Shown here one piece after another: positions 51,223-59,904 of a DNA stretch of 64,000 bases. The stretch comes from Thermocatellispora tengchongensis. GTDB lineage: Bacteria; Actinomycetota; Actinomycetes; Streptosporangiales; Streptosporangiaceae. Positions within the stretch are counted from its first letter, which is position 1. Each line of letters starts with the position of its first letter. The translations under genes were made by a program, and so were the position numbers. The stretch lies in contig NZ_JACHGN010000028.1 in NCBI RefSeq assembly GCF_014202315.1, positions 94,799 through 158,798 of the forward strand. The letters run 5' to 3'. The notes under the pieces were generated by a model. The model ran no database searches and had not been told where the DNA came from. It was given only the letters and a program-made list of their open reading frames with translations.

Positions 51223-51921
51223 TCAGGCCGGCTGCCCGCTGGGCGAGCCCTCCAGAGCACCGGTGAACGTCGCGTCCAGCAGACCGGCCCGGTACGCGAT
51301 CATCGCGGCCTGCACCCGGTTCGTGACGCGGAGCTTGCTCAAGATGGCGCTGACGTAGTCCTTCACCGTCCCGGTGCCGAGCAGCAGGCGCCGTCCGATG
51401 TCGGCATTGGACAGGCCCGCGGCCATCATCGTCAGCACGTCGTGCTCGCGCGTGGTCAGGCCGGCGGTCAACCGCCGTGCCTCCGTGGCGACGCCGGCCC
51501 GAGGCTCCTGTCGCTCCAACTCGGCGAGGAGCTGGGCGACGGCCAGCGGTGACAGGACGGTCTTTCCCAGGACCAGCGCCGACACCGACGCTATGAGCTC
51601 CTCGGGTCTGCCGTCCCTGGAGAGGAAGCCGGAGGCTCCCATGCGCAGGGCGCGCACCACGCAGACATCGACGGACGAGGTGGTGAGCACCGCCACCCGT
51701 GGCGGGTCCGGCAGTGACAGCAGGACTTTCAGTACGGCGAAGCCGTCCATGCTCCGCATCCCGAGATGCAGGAGCACGACGTCCGGGCGCCGCCGCCGGG
51801 TCTCGCCCACCGCTTCGGCGCCGTCCACCGCGACGGCCTCGAAACCTTGGACCGAGCCGATGATCAACAGCAGGCCGGCTCGTAACAGGGACTCGTCGTC
51901 AACGATCAGAATACGTGTCAC
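51223..51921 (-). CDS. LuxR/NarL-type response regulator with altered receiver (His52 for Asp)
   Basis: In this 232-aa protein, the N-terminal receiver has the acidic pair D8-D9 and the Thr/Ser of VAVLTTSS. The phospho-acceptor position reads LLH52LGM instead of LLDxxM, and the conserved Lys is Arg102 (FLSRDG). The C-terminal NarL helix-turn-helix (LTTREHDVLTMMAAGLSNADIGRRL) looks intact. It cannot be switched on by normal aspartate phosphorylation and is probably controlled by ligand or by level. There is no sensor kinase nearby. It is a candidate regulator of the adjacent lanthipeptide cluster. Confidence 0.88.
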   Translation of the reverse strand: MTRILIVDDESLLRAGLLLIIGSVQGFEAVAVDGAEAVGETRRRRPDVVLLHLGMRSMDGFAVLKVLLSLPDPPRVAVLTTSSVDVCVVRALRMGASGFLSRDGRPEELIASVSALVLGKTVLSPLAVAQLLAELERQEPRAGVATEARRLTAGLTTREHDVLTMMAAGLSNADIGRRLLLGTGTVKDYVSAILSKLRVTNRVQAAMIAYRAGLLDATFTGALEGSPSGQPA

Positions 51922-51978
51922 ACCAACCGTCTCCGTGATGATGCTGATCCTGGACAGGGACTCACCGACGGCACCTAC

Positions 51979-52716
51979 TCAGTTGGGCTCGCCGGCGTCC
52001 TGCGGTGCGTTTCGGGCGGCGTCCTGTTCGGCGAACGCGCGTCTGGCCGCCCGCACCTGGATGAAGAGGATCACCACGATCGTGCCCAGGGAAATCCACA
52101 GGGCATAGTGCGTGATGGTCTCCGCCAGATCGACCCCCGGCCGGCCGAGTGAATACCCGAGGCCGGCGAAGAGCCCCGCCCACGCGAGTGACGCCGACAG
52201 GTGGAGCACGAGAAAGGTGGCCAGGCGCATCCGTGCCCACCCTGCGGCCGCGTAGGCGAGCGCCGAGGGCACGAACGGCAGGTGAGCGAGGAGAACAGCG
52301 GCCCACACGAGCCAGTTCTTGGACGGGTCGCGGTTGAGGAGCAGCCGCGCCTTCCTGCCCTCGGCCGAGCCGAGGAAGTACCGCACGATCCGCTCGCCCC
52401 ACAGCTTGCCCGCCCACCAGAAGATCCAGGAGAACTTCATCAGCCCGAACACCCCCGCGGCCACGACGAGGGCGATCGGAGCCTCGCCGACGCGGGCGAA
52501 GGCGGCCGCGATCGCTATCGAGGACTGCGTGCCGGTCATGGCCTCCAGCAGGATCGGGTTCGTGCCGATCAGCCAGGGCTTGAGCGGCCACATGAGCAGG
52601 GAGTAGGCGAAGACCGCCAGCATGCCGTACCAGCAGATCAGGTCGCTTCGCGAGGGTGTGCCCTCCCACGGCGACCAGGACTTGGCGCTCGGGCCTTTGC
52701 GGCTTCCCGCGGTCAC
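51979..52716 (-). CDS. VTT/DedA-like membrane protein
   Basis: This 245-aa membrane protein has five or six helices. The central re-entrant region HLPFVPSALAYAAAGWARMRLATFLVLH resembles the VTT (SNARE-associated) fold, whose members move lipids or polyprenyl phosphates. GTG 52716 was chosen: GGGAGAGAAC precedes it and it overlaps the stop of a 55-aa ORF by 4 bp (GTGA). Family assignment is moderate. Confidence 0.7.
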   Translation of the reverse strand: MTAGSRKGPSAKSWSPWEGTPSRSDLICWYGMLAVFAYSLLMWPLKPWLIGTNPILLEAMTGTQSSIAIAAAFARVGEAPIALVVAAGVFGLMKFSWIFWWAGKLWGERIVRYFLGSAEGRKARLLLNRDPSKNWLVWAAVLLAHLPFVPSALAYAAAGWARMRLATFLVLHLSASLAWAGLFAGLGYSLGRPGVDLAETITHYALWISLGTIVVILFIQVRAARRAFAEQDAARNAPQDAGEPN

Positions 52717-52880
52717 GTTCTCTCCCGCCTTCCGGGGGCGTCCTGCCTCATCCGGACCGGACCGCCAGATGCCTTGAGCGGGACCGTGCCGTCGTGCACT
52801 TCGATCGCCGTGAGCGCGGCCGGGATGCCAGAAATCGACGTCGCCGCTTCTGCTGCACGGCCACCGGATAAGACGACCAT
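52713..52880 (-). CDS. Small ORF (55 aa) coupled to the VTT-like gene
   Basis: This short ORF has good signals: GGAGG nine bases before ATG 52880, a TACAAT -10-like box just upstream, and a stop that overlaps the next start (GTGA). The peptide (MVVLSGGRAAEAATSISGIP… then EVHDGTVPLKASGGPVR) has no signal or membrane segment and no cysteine. No family is recognised. A 14-bp box about 85 bp upstream is shared with the small secreted peptide gene at 54673. Confidence 0.6.
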   Translation of the reverse strand: MVVLSGGRAAEAATSISGIPAALTAIEVHDGTVPLKASGGPVRMRQDAPGRRERT

Positions 52881-53347
52881 TGCCGGGTACCTCCATTGTA
52901 GAAAAGATCAGTCACGGCATGGGAGATGCTAGTTCGCATAGGCCGGCGTGCACCCGTCCTATTGGGGCCTGACCTAATGCGGACACCTCTCCATTCATGG
53001 CCGTATGTCTTTCACGGCGATCCTGGGCGGTTTTCAAGTGCCTGTCATGCGCACGGATAAGCGGTATGACAGGCCAGGTATCAATAGCACCGGCCCCAGA
53101 GGCCGCCTCCTTGAGAAAGGCTTCGGCGTCCACGGCGGCCACCCGAGCGTGCACGTCCCCGGCCGCGCCGGTCGGCGCAGTGCCGGTAACCGGTGCGCAC
53201 GGCCCGCAGCGGGCTTTCAGCCGGCGCGCCTCCGCCGGCGTCACAGGTCAGCGCCGTAGGCACCCTCCGCACGACCGGGGTTGCGCTCTCCGATCATCAT
53301 CCGCGAGAATCTTGCACACCCGTGTCCCGGGGTTGGAGGCGGCGCTG
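52881..53347. other. 467-bp divergent intergenic region
   Basis: No protein gene is convincing here. The left end holds the promoter and 14-bp box of the 55-aa ORF. The right end holds the ribosome site GGAGG (53336-53340) of the TrmB/LuxR-type regulator. An open frame runs through on the plus strand but lacks coding character. Confidence 0.5.
52956..52978 (-). promoter_or_regulatory. Shared upstream box, copy 1
   Basis: On the minus strand the site reads ATTAGGTCAGGCCC followed by CAATAGGAC. The first 14 bases are identical to copy 2 at 54769-54782, and the following bases keep an AGGxC element 15 bp from the first TTAGGTC. It resembles a direct-repeat activator site upstream of the 55-aa ORF. 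Confidence 0.5.
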
Positions 53348-54331
53348 ATGCTGGTGTCACTAGGGTTGGATCCGTTTGCCGAGCGCGTCTACCGATTACT
53401 CCTGACGAAAACCGGTCTCGATGTGGTTCTCGTCGCACAAGAGCTGGCGGTCACCGAACAGCAGGTCCAAGAAGCGCTTGAGCACCTGACCGAGCTGGGA
53501 TTACTCCTTCCGTCCTGGGAGTCGCCGGGAGGCTATCGCCCGGTAAGCCCACAGGTCGGACTCCTGAAGCTGCTCCAGCATCGGCAGGCAGAGGTACAGC
53601 AGCGCCAGAAACAGATAGCCGATGCGGAAACCGCGATCGCAGCGCTCATAAGCGAATACTCCGAACTCCATCCTGTCGCCCAGCATCCCCGCGCGCAGTC
53701 CGTGCTCGGTATGGACGCCATACATCGCCAAATCGAGAGATTGGGGATGAACGCCGTCTACGAAGTCGCCAGCATGGTGCCCGGCGGCGCTCAGGAGCCC
53801 TCACTCATCGAAGCGGCCAAAATAGTGGACCGCCAGGTGCGGGACCGAGGGGTGGCAATTCGCACCCTCATTCTCGACAGCATCAGGAACGATCCCCCGA
53901 CACTGGCCTACGCTGAATGGCTGGTCGACATCGGCGCCGAGGTCCGCACAGCTCCGACCCTGCCCATCAGAATGCTGGTCTACGATCGGAAGATCGCCTT
54001 TCTTCCACTGGATTCCAGCAATACGCAGGCGGGTGCCGTACAGGTCTCCGACAACGGGACCATCACAGCGGTCCTCGCTCTGTTCGACCGGATCTGGGAC
54101 GCCGCGATACCGATCAGGACCCCGCTGCCCAAGGACGAATCAGGGTTACTGCCTCAAGAACGTCAACTCCTAAAGCTCCTCGCACAGGGAATGACGGACG
54201 AGGCGGCCGGGCACCATCTCGGACTGTCCCAGCGAACGGTACGGCGCATGATGGCCGGGATCATGGAGCGGCTCGGCGCACGCAGCCGCTTCGAAGCGGG
54301 GCTCCGTGTGGCGGAGATGGGCTGGCTCTAG
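53348..54331 (+). CDS. TrmB/LuxR-type transcriptional regulator
   Basis: In this 327-aa regulator, an N-terminal TrmB-like winged helix (LAVTEQQVQEALEHLTELGLL) is followed by a coiled coil rich in Gln and Ala (RQAEVQQRQKQIADAETAIA). A middle phospholipase-D-like sensor region comes next (residues about 110-230). A C-terminal LuxR helix-turn-helix (LTDEAAGHHLGLSQRTVRRMM-type) ends the protein. ATG 53348 has GGAGG eight bases upstream. This architecture is frequent beside actinobacterial natural-product genes. A direct role in lanthipeptide control is inference. Confidence 0.85.
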   Translation: MLVSLGLDPFAERVYRLLLTKTGLDVVLVAQELAVTEQQVQEALEHLTELGLLLPSWESPGGYRPVSPQVGLLKLLQHRQAEVQQRQKQIADAETAIAALISEYSELHPVAQHPRAQSVLGMDAIHRQIERLGMNAVYEVASMVPGGAQEPSLIEAAKIVDRQVRDRGVAIRTLILDSIRNDPPTLAYAEWLVDIGAEVRTAPTLPIRMLVYDRKIAFLPLDSSNTQAGAVQVSDNGTITAVLALFDRIWDAAIPIRTPLPKDESGLLPQERQLLKLLAQGMTDEAAGHHLGLSQRTVRRMMAGIMERLGARSRFEAGLRVAEMGWL

Positions 54332-54419
54332 TGCGGTGACCACCACACCGGGCCGACGCCATGATGTGGCGCAGGCCGTATGGGTGTCCGCAACCGGTGG
54401 ACCTACGTGGTCACCGCAC
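54331..54419. repeat. 13-bp perfect inverted repeat with 63-bp spacer
   Basis: GTGCGGTGACCAC (54331-54343) and GTGGTCACCGCAC (54407-54419) flank a short non-coding stretch directly behind the regulator gene. It could fold into a long hairpin terminator or mark the ends of a lost insertion. Confidence 0.6.
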
Positions 54420-54472
54420 CGGCCGGCATCGCCCGGACTCGTGCGACATCTGCCACCCGCGGTATTCCTCCG

Positions 54473-54673
54473 TCACTTGCCTGGTTCAAGAGGTATCGGT
54501 CCTAGTTCTGCGCCGCATCTACCGCAATCGCTTCTAGGCCAGCCCCAAATGTTGCCACCCTCCACGTCGTCGGCCGCGAGGAAAGACTGCGGCCGATCGC
54601 CGGTGCTCACTGAAACGCCCCCCGCTATGGCGGCGACGGCGATTGCGACGGCGATATTGCGGATCAAGCGCAT
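54473..54673 (-). CDS. Small secreted peptide (66 aa)
   Basis: In this peptide, a signal sequence (MRLIRNIAVAIAVAAIAGGV) is followed by a mature part of about 45 residues with two cysteines (RSDCGRCGAELG) and a Gly/Trp stretch (GGNIWGWP). A very strong ribosome site (AAGGGAGGAG) precedes ATG 54673. The upstream 14-bp box is shared with the 55-aa ORF at 52880. The function is unknown; the CxxC pair could bind metal or form a small loop. Confidence 0.65.
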   Translation of the reverse strand: MRLIRNIAVAIAVAAIAGGVSVSTGDRPQSFLAADDVEGGNIWGWPRSDCGRCGAELGPIPLEPGK

Positions 54674-55185
54674 TTCTTCTTCTCCTCCCTTACACCGGTG
54701 CCCGGCTTGACACACCCCAGTATGGCCGGCGGCTCGCGACTTCAGGAGATCTTGCGCGTGACCTAAATGGGCCTGACCTAATCAGCCCCGCATGCGGTTC
54801 CGTGCCCACTGCGTCACGGAGGGTGGCACCGGCAGCGGTTGGGCACCGAGATGCCCTGCCCGATGAGTACTCCAGCCCGTCCCGGATCGCCCATGCCGAT
54901 GATGACCTCGGCTTCGAGCAGCCGACTCGGGGCCGCAGGGCACATCGACAGCGCAGGTGCCCAGCGTACGGTCACACGCGGCTTCTGCCGGCAGCCCGAC
55001 CGCCCCACGATCACGCCGGCCGCCTTGCCCGCGGCGTACCCTATGACGAGCCTCGGGCATTGCCGGGGATCGAGGGAGCATCGAGCAGAGAACGCATGCT
55101 TCTCCACCTATCGGCGGCAGCGCGTCAGCAGGCCGCCGGTAAACCAGTGGCGTCCCCGTGGACGAGCCTCATAGCTTGTGCATTC
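54674..55185. other. 512-bp intergenic region
   Basis: It holds the start signals of the secreted peptide and a shared box at the left end. A possible -10 (TAGCTT, 55172-55177) lies nine bases before the methyltransferase GTG at the right end. Open frames in between have no convincing start or family. Confidence 0.45.
54760..54782 (-). promoter_or_regulatory. Shared upstream box, copy 2
   Basis: On the minus strand the site reads ATTAGGTCAGGCCC then ATTTAGGTC, i.e. two TTAGGTC direct repeats 15 bp apart. It lies about 90 bp upstream of the 66-aa secreted peptide gene and has the same orientation and similar distance as copy 1. Confidence 0.55.
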
Positions 55186-56010
55186 GTGACTGAGGATCCG
55201 AAGAAGCGCCCCCGACACGACCTCGGCCGGGTGTTCAACGAGGTGCCGGAACTCTACGACCGGGTCCGGCCGGGATACCCCGACGAGTTGTTCGCGGACC
55301 TCGGCGCCATCACCGGCCTGGACGAAAGGTCGTCGGTGCTGGAGGTGGGCTGCGGCACCGGCCAGGCGACGCGCTCGCTGGCAGCACTCGGATGCTCGGT
55401 GACCGCCATCGAGCCGGGCGCGGACATGGCCGCACTCGCCCGCCGTCGGATGGCCACCTTCCGCAACGTCGAAGTCGAGGCATCGACGTTTGAGGAATGG
55501 GACGACCGCGGCCGACGCTTCGATGTCCTCGTGGCTGCGTCGTCGTGGCACTGGGTCGACCCGTCGGTCGGCTGGCAGCGAGCACACGACGTGCTCAATC
55601 CCGGAGGCTGGGTGGCGCTGCTCGGCAACGTCGTCGTCCGCAGGCCCGGAGAGCCGGAAGTCTACGCCGAGACCGCCGATCTCCACGAGCGGTTCTGCCC
55701 CGGCAACCCCGGCTGGGGTCATCCGCCGCTGGAGGACGACGTACGCACCACCGACGAGGGCTGGGGCCTGGTCGAGGATCCCGGAGGATTGTTCGGCCCA
55801 ACGATCGTGCGCTGGTACCCGACCGTTCAGTGGTTCAACGGGGACGGCTTCGCCGATCTCCTTCGCTCCACGTCGCTGTATCGAAGGCTCGCCCCCGACG
55901 TCCGTGAGCCCCTGCTCGACGCCATCGCCGAGCGCATCCGTACGCGGATGGGCGACCGCGCATCACGCCGCTATCTGAGCGTCCTCCGCGTCGGCCAGCG
56001 CGCCCAATGA
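55186..56010 (+). CDS. Class I SAM-dependent methyltransferase
   Basis: This 274-aa enzyme of the Methyltransf_11/25 type begins with RVFNEVPELYDRVRPGYP, and motif I is VLEVGCGTGQATRSLA. The post-motif WHWVDPSVGWQRAHDVLNPGG matches actinobacterial small-molecule methyltransferases. GTG 55186 fits; the open frame upstream has no coding character. There is no ribosome site, so the transcript may be leaderless. The substrate is unknown. Confidence 0.85.
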   Translation: MTEDPKKRPRHDLGRVFNEVPELYDRVRPGYPDELFADLGAITGLDERSSVLEVGCGTGQATRSLAALGCSVTAIEPGADMAALARRRMATFRNVEVEASTFEEWDDRGRRFDVLVAASSWHWVDPSVGWQRAHDVLNPGGWVALLGNVVVRRPGEPEVYAETADLHERFCPGNPGWGHPPLEDDVRTTDEGWGLVEDPGGLFGPTIVRWYPTVQWFNGDGFADLLRSTSLYRRLAPDVREPLLDAIAERIRTRMGDRASRRYLSVLRVGQRAQ

Positions 56011-56276
56011 GTGCAGGGACCGATCCCCGAACCACCGCCGCGGCCGAGTCAGCAGATGGAGCGGGCTCTTTGGTGACGTGGATGCCGTCGATCTCACCGC
56101 CCGGCCCGCGGCCCTGAGCTTGGCCCCGCTGGTCGGCTCAACGGGTCGTAGCGGCGCGCGAGCGGGATTCGCCCAGGCAGCCGCCGATGCCGCACGACGA
56201 TGGCGGTCAGGTCGTAGGTGGGAAGGCGCGAGCGGCAGCGGCAGCCTCGGCGCCGCTGCCGGTCATGCCGGTGAGG

Positions 56277-56522
56277 TCAAAGGTGCATGCTGAGCCGGCA
56301 CGGCTGGCCACTGCTGCCTGCGCATTCAACCGCACCGCCCCGTCGCCGCCGCCTCCCACAGTTCTCGTTGCTGCGCGAGACCAGCCGCTCCAGCTTGGCC
56401 ACCCGTTCCCGCGGCCGGGCGACCTCTGCCGTCAGCGCGGCGTTCTCGGCCACGAGGGAACGCGTCAGAGCGATCAACTCCTCGCGGACATCTCCTCTAG
56501 ATCGGACACAGCCCGTGATCAC
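56277..56522 (-). pseudogene. IS66-type transposase fragment
   Basis: The translation LVAENAALTAEVARPRERVAKLERLVSRSNEN matches the N-terminal leucine-zipper region of IS66 TnpC transposases (LxAENAxLxAEVAxLRERLAKLERLVSRNSxN). The frame then collapses into arginine-rich sequence and stops. No DDE part is present nearby, and no terminal repeats are seen. Confidence 0.6.
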
Positions 56523-56725
56523 ATCATCCGCGAGCCCATGAGATCGAAGTCACGGACAGTCACTCATCCAGCCCGATCATTCCCCCATGCGCAGAACGTG
56601 AATGCTTACCGGTCATCACAACATATGGCCGCAGATTGGCGTAGATGACCAGGTCTGAATTCCCGACTCTAACTCGCACCGCCTTAGCGGCGCTCACGAA
56701 CTCCTTCGATCCCAGATATTCATTG

Positions 56726-57138
56726 TTAAGTATAGGGTCGGATTCGATATGGCGTAGCGGCCTCAGCGCCCAGCAAGGCATCCAGCTTCTGCGACTGCAA
56801 ATAGATCCCGTCCGGGGAATGATCGCTCACCACGGTCCACCCATGCGACCGGAGTTGTTCCGCGCCGACCCGTGGTACCTGTTCGGGATCTTGAGTCGTC
56901 GTGCTGATCAGCAGGTGGTTCGTTCCACCAAGTCGTCCCCCTCCGAGAACTCTGTGCGCGCCTCCGCTTCGATCCGCCCGAGCGACTTCACCTGTTCTAG
57001 AGCGACAGGATCGGCCTCTGCGCGTCCCCACACCCACTGTGCGACGAGGTAGACCCCGAACAGCGCCACCCCTGCCAATACGACGGCAATCAGCGTGCCG
57101 CGAGTAACGCGGCCGATGCCTGATCGCACCCTTGTCAA
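56726..57138 (-). pseudogene. Frameshifted small membrane protein gene
   Basis: The frame from ATG 57138 encodes a transmembrane helix (TLIAVVLAGVALFGVYLVAQWVW) and a charged segment (VKSLGRIEAEARTEFSEGDD). It stops at 56908 right after DDLVERTTC. A second frame continues without gap as NHLLISTTTQDPEQVP, then VGAEQLRSHGWTVVSDHSPD, and ends at 56726. One base change near 56915 would join both into a protein of about 135 aa. It is either a true frameshift or a sequence error. The family is unknown. Confidence 0.45.
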
Positions 57139-57379
57139 GCCATCTCGCCCTTGTCTTTGACGCTGCGCTGTCAGTTTGGAAACCGCTGCTGATCATACCG
57201 TCCTAATCTGGGAAAACCGGGATGCGGTTGACCATGAGTCTCCGTGACTGACCGCGTTTCCCCGCCCGTTCTGGCACGTGTCTGGCACGGAAGCCGTTCG
57301 GTATCCATCGCCTGCGGGCGGCTCGTCGCGCTGTCCCGACAGCCGGAATTGTCGGTGACGGGCCCTATGCTTCCCGCCT

Positions 57380-57922
57380 ATGAGTAGCGATGAGAGCCCT
57401 GTCGTGCACATCAAGCGGATGAAGGTGGAGGTGGAGGACTGCGGCGCGGTCTATCTCCTGGATCGGAGGGATTACGGGGCCGGCGGTGGCCTCGATGACT
57501 CACCGACTCACTCCATCGGGCTCGTCAAGGTGGAGGATAAGGGCGTCGTCTGCCTGCACATCGCCGCTCAGTGGGGGCCGGTGGACTTCACGGTGGCCGT
57601 CGCCGATCAGGACCCGGGTGCCCACTTCGACGGCTACGAAGACATCGTGGAGATCAGCTGCGATTCCCCCTCAGGCGAGTTCCTCCTGGCAGGATGGCAT
57701 ATGGATTGGGACGATGAAAAGGCGCACATCCTTCCTCCGTTGCCAGGTGGTCCCGGAACATACCGCCTGCGGTACCACACCCAAGGGGATATGGAGAGCT
57801 GGCCCATAGATGGCTACTACCTTCAAATATGGCCCGCGCCGCAGTATGACCCCGCCGTGCTGAAATCCACCAGTCAATTCTTGCAGTACTTGCTGAACCC
57901 TGAATCCTGGGAACCGCAATGA
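57380..57922 (+). CDS. Hypothetical protein
   Basis: This 180-aa soluble acidic protein has a beta-rich pattern (VHIKRMKVEVEDCGAVYLLD, GVVCLHIAAQWGPVDFTVAV) and a C-terminus rich in aromatic residues (DGYYLQIWPAPQYDP). There is no signal, membrane segment or catalytic motif. A TATGCT box lies eight bases before ATG, so the mRNA may be leaderless. No family is named; proteins of this look sometimes serve as immunity partners, but nothing here proves it. Its GC is lower than that of the main clusters, which fits a transferred region. Confidence 0.6.
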   Translation: MSSDESPVVHIKRMKVEVEDCGAVYLLDRRDYGAGGGLDDSPTHSIGLVKVEDKGVVCLHIAAQWGPVDFTVAVADQDPGAHFDGYEDIVEISCDSPSGEFLLAGWHMDWDDEKAHILPPLPGGPGTYRLRYHTQGDMESWPIDGYYLQIWPAPQYDPAVLKSTSQFLQYLLNPESWEPQ

Positions 57923-58195
57923 CCACGGATCCTGGGCTCTGCGCTCCTGGTCACCGACGACCTCGGGCCAGTCGTGATTGCCCGTGGTTCCCCTCTTCCC
58001 CCCCCTGGTGGACGGGCACGCAGCGGGCACGGGACGGTTGCTCCTCCGTCGCGCCCAGGGCTGAGGACGAAGCCCTCCAACCGTCGATCGCCCCCAGCCA
58101 CGTACGGTGGCTGGCCACCGCCGGGGTGATCGTGAGGAATGCGCCGGCATGCACCGCATTAGAGACCCGGCCAAGACGACCTGGGAGACGCGTGC

Positions 58196-58520
58196 TTGCA
58201 GGCCGAGGGCTGGCAGGTGGTGGAGATCATCGACGACGGCGAGGCCGAGGCGCTGGCCCCGCTCGCGCGCGGCGCACGGTGGGCGGGTGCTGCTGGTGGT
58301 GGACTACGCCGAGACTCGCACCGGCCTGGCCGCACTGCTGCAGCAGGTCGCCGCCGATACCGGACGGCGGGTGCGGGTGCTGCTGCTGGCGCGCAGCGCC
58401 GGGGAGTGGTGGCAGCGCCTGGGCGGGGAGTCCGCAGCGCAGGACCTCGCCGAGGGGCCCCTGCCGGGCGGGCCCCGGGCGAGGGCTCAGAGGCGGTGCG
58501 TCACCGCATCAGCGGCGTCA
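58196..58520 (+). pseudogene. Fragment of an actinobacterial ATPase/TPR protein
   Basis: Two frames carry consecutive pieces: LQAEGWQVVEIIDDGEAEAL in the first, then VLLVVDYAETRTGLAALLQQ and RRVRVLLLARSAGEWWQRLG in the second. The latter is the Walker-B-like block of large P-loop/tetratricopeptide proteins common in actinomycetes. A frameshift separates them near 58275, and both ends are missing. Confidence 0.6.
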
Positions 58521-58681
58521 CCTACCTGAAGCAATTACTAAAAGTAGTTGATCGGATGCTGATATGACTGTGGTGGTTGGCCAGGAGGGGAGCCAGCCAT
58601 CCGCGGTCATGGGAGTTCAGGCGGGGCCCGCGTCCAAGAACGCAGGCGCCCATGGCCCGCCATCCCCCGTCGCCGGCCCGT

Positions 58682-58792
58682 GTCGTGATCTGCGGGCGGG
58701 GGCCGGCATGGATCCAGGTCAAGTACTACTACGGCCTGACCGTGGACAGCGCGGAGGAGGCCGCGTTGCAGGGCATGCTCGCCACCTGCTGA
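58682..58792 (+). pseudogene. C-terminal remnant of an HNH-endonuclease-like protein
   Basis: The translation ends WIQVKYYYGLTVDSAEEAAL then QGMLATC and a stop. That fits the C-terminus of an HNH family protein common in actinomycetes (VKxxxxLxVDxAExxAL…C). The upstream part is not recognisable. Confidence 0.4.
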
Positions 58793-58842
58793 CCTCCACC
58801 GCGTTGCACCCCTCGCCCTGGTATCAGGGCGAGGGCCCGTAG

Positions 58843-59061
58843 ACTGGACGGCACGCGACGCCGACCGACGAGCATCGCGCCGCCGAGCAGGCCGCCCGCG
58901 AGAAGGTCGCGCCCCTGCGGGCCGAGATGGCCACCGCCGCCACGGAGCGCGCCGCGGCCGCCGGGGCCCGCGCCGTCCAGGCCGAGGCCGGCCTGGAGGC
59001 GGCGTCGCCGCCGCAGGACGGGTCCACCCCGTTCGACCTCTTGTCCGATCGCGGATCTTGA
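58843..59061 (+). other. Coding-like fragment with coiled-coil character
   Basis: The frame opens just after a stop and ends at 59061 without a usable start. The translation is rich in Ala, Glu and Arg (EHRAAEQAAREKVAPLRAEM, then ATERAAAAGARAVQAEAGLE) and looks like the end of a helical protein from a mobile element. There is no family match. Confidence 0.3.
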
Positions 59062-59112
59062 TCTCGCGCATGTCCGTCACCGCGATCCGCAGGATCTCGT
59101 GCGGATGCCTTT

Positions 59113-59904
59113 TCAGTCCGGTCCAGGGCTGGCCTCGGCGGGCCGGTCGTAGACTCCGACCGCCCACCTGCCCGGCCGTTCGCCGAGTTGGGCCGACAGC
59201 CGTTCGCGCACTTCGGGGCGCATCAGGGCCTGGGACTGGGCCTTCTCGTCACAGTCCTTCGACACCGGCGTGACCGGGCATCCCGTGACGGCCTCCGCCA
59301 CCTCGCGGACCGGGGCGTCCGCCGGGAAGACCCAGACCTGCAACGACTGCGGACGCTTCAGCCAGTCGGACGGCGCCGAAAGCCGGTCGTGATGCCCGCC
59401 CACCGAAGAGTCGCACCGTCCGGCCGTACCGCCCGGTTCGCCGCCCTTGAGCCGCTCCACCGTGACGACCCAAGCCCGGGGGTCATCGCAGACCACCTTG
59501 TACCCGGTAGAGAACGTGGACGGACTGAAGGTCACCTTCTGCGCGACGCCCATCGTCTCGAAGTGCCGGGAGTGGATGAGCGCAAGGTCGAATCTCTCGG
59601 CCCCCAGCACCACGGCGTACGTCTCGGGAAGTTCCGGGCCGCGCTCGACCCGCGCCGAGTCCGCGCGCTGCTGGGCGGCCGCCGTCTCGCCCGTCCCGGG
59701 CTGGGCGGCGGGCAGGACGTTCATCAGCCCGGCCGCGGCGACGGCGAGGGCCAACGCGCCGCCGGCCGCCATGGCCCGCCGGGTACGGCGCGTGCGGCGG
59801 CCCCGCCGTACGATCGCGTCGAGATGAGCGGACGGTTCGCCGCCGTCCTGTTCCCGCACCCGCTCGGTCAGCAGCCTTCGCAGGTCACTCTCGGTGTACG
59901 TCAT
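59113..59904 (-). CDS. Membrane-anchored protein coupled to ECF sigma factor (possible anti-sigma)
   Basis: This 263-aa protein has a cytoplasmic N-terminus of about 40 residues (MTYTESDLRRLLTERVREQD), one transmembrane helix (MAAGGALALAVAAAGLMNVL) and a secreted C-terminal domain. Four cysteines there (YKVVCDDP, GRCDSS, TGCPVT, KDCDEK) may form two disulphides. ATG 59904 overlaps the sigma-factor stop by 4 bp. The topology fits a membrane anti-sigma factor or sensor, though no zinc anti-sigma motif is seen. Confidence 0.8.
   Translation of the reverse strand: MTYTESDLRRLLTERVREQDGGEPSAHLDAIVRRGRRTRRTRRAMAAGGALALAVAAAGLMNVLPAAQPGTGETAAAQQRADSARVERGPELPETYAVVLGAERFDLALIHSRHFETMGVAQKVTFSPSTFSTGYKVVCDDPRAWVVTVERLKGGEPGGTAGRCDSSVGGHHDRLSAPSDWLKRPQSLQVWVFPADAPVREVAEAVTGCPVTPVSKDCDEKAQSQALMRPEVRERLSAQLGERPGRWAVGVYDRPAEASPGPD

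Noticed and set aside
54814..55107. Minus-strand 97-aa open frame with four cysteines
   Set aside because: No ribosome site, no family, and the frame fits shadow coding in GC-rich DNA.
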